From NCBI GenBank assembly GCA_016699715.1, contig CP065007.1, forward strand, positions 682,001 through 746,000: a stretch of 64,000 nucleotides of DNA, in the 5' to 3' direction. A model generated the notes under the pieces. That model had not been told where the DNA came from. It made no database searches and saw only the letters and a list, made by a program, of their open reading frames with translations. The DNA comes from Candidatus Competibacteraceae bacterium. GTDB lineage: Bacteria > Pseudomonadota > Gammaproteobacteria > Competibacterales > Competibacteraceae. The translations under genes and the position numbers were made by a program. How positions within the stretch are numbered: position 1 is the first letter of the stretch; every line of letters begins with the position of its first letter. Below are positions 58,978 through 64,000 of the stretch, piece by piece.

Positions 58978-61900
58978 TTACAGCCCCGGCCCGTTCCAAT
59001 CGCCCGCCAGCGGGGTCCAGCCGACGTTAGCCGGGCCGTAGCGGAAGCTGACGTCGGCCGCGCCGCCCCGGTGCAGGTTGCGCAGGTAGAAGGTGCTGGT
59101 GGCGGGGTTGAACAGGCCGACAGTGGCGGTGTCGTTGCCGTCCCAGTCGCCGACTAGCGGGGTCCAGCCGACGTTAGCCGGGCCGTAGCGGAAGCTGACG
59201 TCGGCCGCGCCGCCCCGGTGCAGGTTGCGCAGGTAGAAGGCGCTGGTGGCGGGATCGAACAGCCCCACCGTATCGGTGCCGTTGCCGTCCCAGTCGCCGA
59301 CCAGCGGAATCCAGCCAGCGTTGGCTGGGCCATAGCGGAAGGCGATGTTCGCCACCCCACCGTTGTTGCTGTTGCGCAGGTAGAAAGTCCCGGTGGCGGG
59401 GTTGAACAGGCCGACGGTGGTGTCGCCGTCGCCGTCCCAGTCGCCGACCAGCGGAATCCAGCCGACGTTGGCCGGGCCGTAGCGGAAGGCGATGTTCGCC
59501 ACCCCACCGTTGTTGCTGTTGCGCAGGTAGAAGGTGCTGGTGGCGGGGTTGTAGAGACCGGCGGTCGCGGTGCCGTTGTCGTCCCAGTCGCCCGCGAGGG
59601 GAATCCAACCGACGTTGGCCGGGCCGTAGCGGAAGGCGATGTTCGCCACCCCGGCCGTATTGCTATTGCGCAGGTAGAAGGTGCCGGTCGCAGGGTTGTA
59701 GAGGCCGACCGTATGCTGCGCCGAGGTTTGACTGGTTATATTGAAGCTCGCGTTCACGCTCTTGGCCGCGTTCATGATCACGACGCAACTGCCCGTGCCC
59801 GAACAGATCCCGCTCCAGCCAGCGAAGGTCGAGCCGCTGGCCGGGCTGGCGGTCAGGGTGACGGTGGTTCCGGCGTTATAACTCTCGCTGCAATCGGCGC
59901 CGCAGTTGATCCCACTTGGATTACTGGTGACTGTGCCGCTACCGGTGCCGGATTTGTTCACGGTGAGGAGGTAGGTATTGGGCGCGGTGGTGTTAAAGCT
60001 CGCGTTCACGCTCTTGGCCGCGTTCATGGTCACGACGCAACTGCCCGTGCCCGAACAGATCCCGCTCCAGCCAGCGAAGGTGGAGCCACTGGCGGGACCG
60101 GCGGTCAGAGTGACGGTGGTGCCGCTGCTATAGCTCTCGCTGCAATCGCTGCCGCAGTTGATGCCGGCCGGATTGCTGGTCACCGTGCCGGAGCCGGTGC
60201 CGGCCTTGGTTACCGTCAGGATGTAGCTCGATGCTGAACACGGGGTGGCCTGGTAAGCCAGGGTGTAGCTTGAGATCGTTGCGCTGTTGCTGTACTCGGC
60301 CACCTTGACGTAGTAAGCACCGGCGGGGAGGGGCGTGGCGGCACAGGTGCGTTCGATGCGGGAGAAAAGGTTGATTCCACCGTCATCGTCGTAGTCTTGT
60401 TGGACCAGGCTGCTGTTGTACAACCACAATTCGGTGTCGCCGGCGGTTCCGGCCGTCTCGAGCACCACGCCCGAGGCTTGGGCCAAGGTGAAGGTCACCC
60501 AGTCTTGGTCACCCACGGGGTCGATACTGTGAGTTTGCGTCGCGCCGGCCCCGATGAGTTTGGCTTGACCGCTGCTGTTGTCCGGCTCGTAGGCGTCACC
60601 GCCACCACCCGTGTTAAAGGTGGCGGTCACGCTCTGGGCCGCGTTCAGGGTCACGGTGCATGCCCCGGTGCCGGAACAGGCCCCGCTCCAGCCGGCGAAG
60701 ATGGAGCCACTGACGGGACTGGCGGTCAGGGTAACGGCGGTGCCCGCCGTGTAGCTCTCGCTGCAATCGGCCCCGCAGTTGATGCCGGCGGGATTGCTGG
60801 TCACCGTGCCGCTGCCCGTGCCGGTTTTGGTTACGCTTAAAAGGTATGTTGTCCCGCTAGTCCCGACCGTGATGCAAGAGGGATTGGCTGTGGCCACCTC
60901 GGCCACATAACTGGCTATTCTGCTGCTGACTCTATGAGGCGCAATACCGTAGGAATGGCTTTGTCCAAAAGTCAAGGCGATATTACTGAGGCCTCCAGAG
61001 ATTTGATGGCAGTAGCTCATGATTGTGCCGTTACCTCCGCTAGTTGTTCCACCAGTCAGAGAGTTAATACCCGGTAGGGAGGTCGTTCCACTCCAGCAGC
61101 CAGAACCTTGTTCGTTGTTGTAGCAGGCATCCACCGGATTGCTGTTGCCATCAATCCCGCTATAACAATGAGTATGCGGCGAGTTGAAATTATGACCGAT
61201 TTCATGCGTCACAACTATAATGTCCCATACGGGCTGCGGATTGCCGATCTGGAATCCTCCAGTAATATTTGCGCTGTACCCATAACCATAGGTGTTGTTA
61301 CATAGAACACCGAGGTAGGCAATACCACCACCTAAGCTGCGCCCACTGAGGAAATGAGCGGTGGCGCGGCTGACGCCTGTCCGGTTGGCATTCCAGTAAT
61401 CCCGAAAATTATATAAACCTTCTTGGGTACTAGTATGGTTCCAAGGATCGGATGTTGGACCACCAGACCAAAGGCTGACAGATCCGATGATCAATTTTGT
61501 ACTCGCCTCCCGGTTATAGACCGTGGAAGCATAAGCGAAAAGATCACCAATATAGCTGGTTGCGGAACTGCTATTACCGAACAGATCATAAAATTCACCG
61601 TCGGTTTCTATGGCTATTGGAACTTGGTAGAACTGCCCAGCGGGTAGTGGCTCCACTGGCAGATTGCCGAGATTCTGTAGCGATGGAGGCGTTAGCTCCT
61701 GCATTCGTCCCTCGACTCCGCATTTGAAAGAAGGCAACCCCGCAAGCCTACCACTTTGACTCAGTTCTTGGCTGGTTAGACCCAACGGAGGACCACCTAC
61801 AGCCACGCCACCGGCTAGAATCCAGAACTTGCCATCTTGTTGTGCAATGCCACGTATCGTGCCATCAGGATCGGCTGACAATACCACCAAAGAATGAGGA

Positions 61901-62247
61901 TCACCGGCTATCTGACCTTGAAAGTAGGCGGTTGACGGACGAGGATGAATCTGCTCGTGATCTTGGCTGTCTCGGACCACAATCTGGGCATCAGGCGCGA
62001 AAACTTCGAAGCGCTCCAGTTGGAAATTAACCAACGTACTCTCACCATCCAACTGCATATTTTCCAGATGGATGGATTGATTGATTGCGGTTTGCAGAAG
62101 ATTGATGGCTTGAATCTGGTTTATATCTATTGATGCTTTAATTGGCGAAATAAAAGAAAAAAATAACATACTAAATAGAAAAATTGGATAAAAGCATCTC
62201 GGTGCCCATGGGACTGACTGGTAAGATATTCTTGATTTCATTTTCAT
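58978..62247 (-). CDS. Secreted modular metalloprotease (reprolysin-like) with repeat domains
   Basis: A 1089-residue secreted protein. Signal peptide about residues 1-38 (FLFSMLFFSFISPIKA). A propeptide-like region runs to about 200. The metzincin domain has VTHEIGHNFNSPHTH, giving the zinc motif HExxHxxxxxH at 348-358, and the Met-turn GTIMSYCH near 407-414. Two-Cys 'bacterial repeat' domains (GTVTSNPAGINCGADCSESY, then FAGWSG.CSGTG.C) occur at about 468-545, 675-752 and 758-835. A PPC-type beta domain (DAYEPDNSSGQAKLI) lies between. Five VCBS/FG-GAP-like 49-residue repeats (VGLFNPATGTFYLRN, FRYGPANVGWIPLVGDWDG) end the protein. Probably exported by a Sec route; target unknown. An IS element lies 57 bp upstream. 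Confidence 0.88.
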   Translation of the reverse strand: MKMKSRISYQSVPWAPRCFYPIFLFSMLFFSFISPIKASIDINQIQAINLLQTAINQSIHLENMQLDGESTLVNFQLERFEVFAPDAQIVVRDSQDHEQIHPRPSTAYFQGQIAGDPHSLVVLSADPDGTIRGIAQQDGKFWILAGGVAVGGPPLGLTSQELSQSGRLAGLPSFKCGVEGRMQELTPPSLQNLGNLPVEPLPAGQFYQVPIAIETDGEFYDLFGNSSSATSYIGDLFAYASTVYNREASTKLIIGSVSLWSGGPTSDPWNHTSTQEGLYNFRDYWNANRTGVSRATAHFLSGRSLGGGIAYLGVLCNNTYGYGYSANITGGFQIGNPQPVWDIIVVTHEIGHNFNSPHTHCYSGIDGNSNPVDACYNNEQGSGCWSGTTSLPGINSLTGGTTSGGNGTIMSYCHQISGGLSNIALTFGQSHSYGIAPHRVSSRIASYVAEVATANPSCITVGTSGTTYLLSVTKTGTGSGTVTSNPAGINCGADCSESYTAGTAVTLTASPVSGSIFAGWSGACSGTGACTVTLNAAQSVTATFNTGGGGDAYEPDNSSGQAKLIGAGATQTHSIDPVGDQDWVTFTLAQASGVVLETAGTAGDTELWLYNSSLVQQDYDDDGGINLFSRIERTCAATPLPAGAYYVKVAEYSNSATISSYTLAYQATPCSASSYILTVTKAGTGSGTVTSNPAGINCGSDCSESYSSGTTVTLTAGPASGSTFAGWSGICSGTGSCVVTMNAAKSVNASFNTTAPNTYLLTVNKSGTGSGTVTSNPSGINCGADCSESYNAGTTVTLTASPASGSTFAGWSGICSGTGSCVVIMNAAKSVNASFNITSQTSAQHTVGLYNPATGTFYLRNSNTAGVANIAFRYGPANVGWIPLAGDWDDNGTATAGLYNPATSTFYLRNSNNGGVANIAFRYGPANVGWIPLVGDWDGDGDTTVGLFNPATGTFYLRNSNNGGVANIAFRYGPANAGWIPLVGDWDGNGTDTVGLFDPATSAFYLRNLHRGGAADVSFRYGPANVGWTPLVGDWDGNDTATVGLFNPATSTFYLRNLHRGGAADVSFRYGPANVGWTPLAGDWNGPGL

Positions 62248-62304
62248 AAATTACCTCGTTTTAGATAATGCTATTTAAGTCAAAATTTACTTTGTAGTTG
62301 CTTT

Positions 62305-63427
62305 TAGAACTTACGCATTGACAGGAGGTTGAAATTGTGGGTTCAGGTGCTCCAAGTTAGGGGTGAATGTTTGGATGAATGCGGCAACGATCTCATTAAA
62401 CAACTCACGCTTTAAGCGATAGCAATTACGAATCACATCGTTGGCGCGCAATCGCTGCAATTGCACATAGCCACAGATCGCTGCAAAAACATGATTGCGA
62501 ATCGTGGTGGGTTGGCGGACCTGACAATGCTCGATGTGGCACACTTGTTTGAGCGTGCGATGATATTGCTCGATTTGCCAGTGCTGGTCATGGAGTTTGA
62601 GAAAAGCGGGACGGGCAAAGGCAGCCCAATCCTCGTCATTCAGCTGATACAAGGCATCATGGCGTGGCTGGTTTTTCAACCACGTCCGAAACACTTTGAC
62701 CGGGCCGAATCCTCGTAAATAGACGAGGAAACCGTCCGCGGGGATCGTGAGCTGCTGAACCTGTGACCATTGCCCTTTTTCAATGGAAACCAAACGGTTA
62801 CTTTCTAGCGCAAAGAGAAATCCCTGATGATGGTTTTTAATCATCTTGAGATTTTCCAAGCGACTGTACCAACTGTCTCCCGTCACAAACGCCGGTTCCA
62901 GACCCCACGCCAACACGTCAGCCAGCATCTCTTGAAAATAATCGTTTTTCGTCTTGTGTTCCGTTTTGTCGTAAATTCGGTAGTTGATCGGTTGATGGTG
63001 GCCTTGTGGGTCGGTGTAATACAACGTAATCAGGTTAATCCCCTTGACCACCCCATGATGTTTCCCCGACCAAAAATGACCCACGAAGGCGATCAGATGG
63101 CTATACGGTTTGTCGAGTACGCTGTCATCGACACTGACGGTACCCCCCGTCAAATTCAGTTCGGCTCGGACTTCATTGAATAAATCGCGGGGCGTATAGT
63201 CTTCACGGAGTAAGAACCGATTGACACTGTCGTGGCTGATCTTCATCACTTCCCCTAACCGACAACAGGTCGGTGAGTGCGGTGTGCTCAATATAAAAGA
63301 TACATACATCGCTAAAGTGCAACGGGCCGTGGGTGGGCGACTGATGGCTCTCATCAACGAAAACATTCATGATCAAGATTTGATTTGCCACTCATATTAT
63401 ACGATGTTTGTCAATGCGTAAGTTCTA
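62305..63427 (-). mobile_element. Complete DDE insertion sequence (IS4/IS701-like), 1123 bp
   Basis: Perfect 19-bp terminal inverted repeats (TAGAACTTACGCATTGACA at 62305-62323 and its complement at 63409-63427) and a 5-bp direct repeat GCTTT outside both ends (62300-62304, 63428-63432). One transposase gene fills it. It inserted 57 bp upstream of the metalloprotease start, so it must separate that gene from its original upstream DNA. Confidence 0.92.
62311..63366 (-). CDS. IS4-superfamily (IS701-like) transposase
   Basis: A 351-residue DDE transposase: VSVDDSVLDKPYSHLIAFVG (first Asp), PAFVTGDSWYSRLENLKMIK (second Asp) and LHDQHWQIEQYHRTLKQVCH (Glu, with E-6-K spacing but His in place of the Arg of YREK). 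The stop codon lies inside the left inverted repeat. The N-terminal start is uncertain: MFSLMRAISRPPT at 63366 is the longest, while MYVSFILSTPHSPTCCRLGE is also plausible. Family assignment between IS4 and IS701 is by resemblance only. Confidence 0.85.
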   Translation of the reverse strand: MFSLMRAISRPPTARCTLAMYVSFILSTPHSPTCCRLGEVMKISHDSVNRFLLREDYTPRDLFNEVRAELNLTGGTVSVDDSVLDKPYSHLIAFVGHFWSGKHHGVVKGINLITLYYTDPQGHHQPINYRIYDKTEHKTKNDYFQEMLADVLAWGLEPAFVTGDSWYSRLENLKMIKNHHQGFLFALESNRLVSIEKGQWSQVQQLTIPADGFLVYLRGFGPVKVFRTWLKNQPRHDALYQLNDEDWAAFARPAFLKLHDQHWQIEQYHRTLKQVCHIEHCQVRQPTTIRNHVFAAICGYVQLQRLRANDVIRNCYRLKRELFNEIVAAFIQTFTPNLEHLNPQFQPPVNA

Positions 63428-63490
63428 GCTTTGTTTTATGGTTTTTTGAGGGTTGATTGAAAGGCGTTAAAGATCTGGAGCGCGTACCTA

Positions 63491-63693
63491 TGATCCGGCT
63501 GGTTTTTTCTAATGAGACGAAGGAACGCCTGCGTCACGAACGGATTCATCATCCACATCCTCGGGCGCGGCAACGGTTGGAAGCGCACTATCTGAAGAGT
63601 GCGGGTTGGTTGCATCAAGCGACTTGCACGAGTCTGGGGATCACCAAGCCGACCCTGATTGGCTACCTGCGGTTGTATCAGACGGGGGCGAGA
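63491..63693 (+). pseudogene. IS630-type transposase N-terminal remnant
   Basis: The frame reads MIRLVFSNETKERLRHERIH, then HPHPRARQRLEAHYLKSAGW and LHQATCTSLGITKPTLIGYL, ending RLYQTG. This is the helix-turn-helix start of an IS630-like transposase (R..EALYLKS.G..H..I...LGI...TL..YLR.YQ.G). It breaks off after about 65 residues and continues into unrelated sequence. It abuts the right end of the IS4/IS701-like element. Confidence 0.7.
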
Positions 63694-64000
63694 GGCTATG
63701 CCTCTGTCACCTCGCCCGTTTCACATGGCCCTCATAATGGGTCTCTATCGGTAGCCCGGTTGCTTATGTTCGAAATAAGCGACTTTCCGTTTCTACTCTG
63801 CGGCAACCTTAGCTTTTTCATAACAAGAATCACTATTCTGTGTTTAGCGGAAAAAATGCCGCATTGCAACCAAGCAAATGAGTCGGAAATCGCGCTTCGA
63901 TAGTCCGGTAGACTGATCGCCAACGGTGCCTGCTCTAACCGGATGGTCGGACTGGTAGGTTGAGCTACTGCAAAAGTAATAAGCGCTCCGGCCGGGGCGG
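63694..64000. other. Right-hand end of window, no gene recognised
   Basis: About 300 bp after the IS630 remnant. Open frames here do not resemble known proteins. The base composition shifts from AT-rich to GC-rich at the very end. No tRNA, terminator with T-run or repeat is evident. Confidence 0.4.

Noticed and set aside
59000..59720. Regularly spaced repeats resembling an array
   Set aside because: They are in-frame 147-bp coding repeats of the metalloprotease C-terminus, with no short spacer-repeat structure of CRISPR.

Overview
The window is GC-rich proteobacterial DNA, most likely from a gammaproteobacterium. Supporting signs are the SlyB-like lipoprotein, DUF3301 protein, PilS/PilR pair, XthA and FolD. 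Its core is a nearly complete ethylmalonyl-CoA (EMC) pathway spread over about 31 kb: mcd-mch (16.3-19.2 kb), ecm-meaB-ccr-CBS (21.0-25.7 kb), mcl with a second meaB (36.9-39.1 kb), mutB-mutA (42.6-46.9 kb) and an epimerase-like gene (47.1 kb), with sucCD at 50.9-53.0 kb. Together these convert crotonyl-CoA plus CO2 to glyoxylate and propionyl-CoA, and return propionyl-CoA carbon to succinate. A four-gene Na+-pumping methylmalonyl-CoA decarboxylase operon (27.4-31.0 kb) sits inside this block and could interconvert methylmalonyl-CoA and propionyl-CoA with sodium export. That combination would suit a polyhydroxyalkanoate-accumulating bacterium such as a Competibacter relative. The assignment is inference; no rRNA gene is present.

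Layout. 0-4.9 kb: an accessory chaperone operon on the minus strand (TPR protein, degenerate J-protein, GrpE-like, Hsp70 that runs off the left edge and has a frameshift). 4.9-9.6 kb: M16C peptidase, dTDP-glucose dehydratase, exonuclease III. 9.9-11.9 kb: a lone DUF262/DUF1524 (GmrSD-like) defence candidate. 12.3-16.0 kb: small membrane and hypothetical genes. 16.3-47.6 kb: the metabolic block, with FolD, a CarS-like membrane protein, a phosphoesterase and an Fe-dependent alcohol dehydrogenase. It is interrupted twice by AT-rich islands carrying toxin-antitoxin modules (19.3-20.9 kb and 39.1-42.5 kb). The second island also holds an intact IS4-family element and an HNH protein. 47.6-57.3 kb: pilR-pilS, sucCD, nadE, suhB, a Uma2 gene broken by a 121-bp miniature element, and a beta-hydroxyacid dehydrogenase. 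57.3-64 kb: a mobile-element zone with an IS110-family element, a secreted modular metalloprotease, an IS701/IS4-like element and an IS630 remnant.

The strongest new observation is in the IS110-family element. The non-coding DNA upstream of its transposase can fold as a bridge RNA. The two arms of its first loop match the two sides of the reconstructed, empty target site around a CT core. Downstream segments match the two element ends. The reconstructed target is a perfect 22-bp palindrome. Other points worth attention are a probable Ccr-CBS fusion split by one base, several toxin-antitoxin modules with broken or non-canonical starts, and three places where adding one G to a G-run restores a long reading frame. 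The last pattern is either consensus error or genuine decay.
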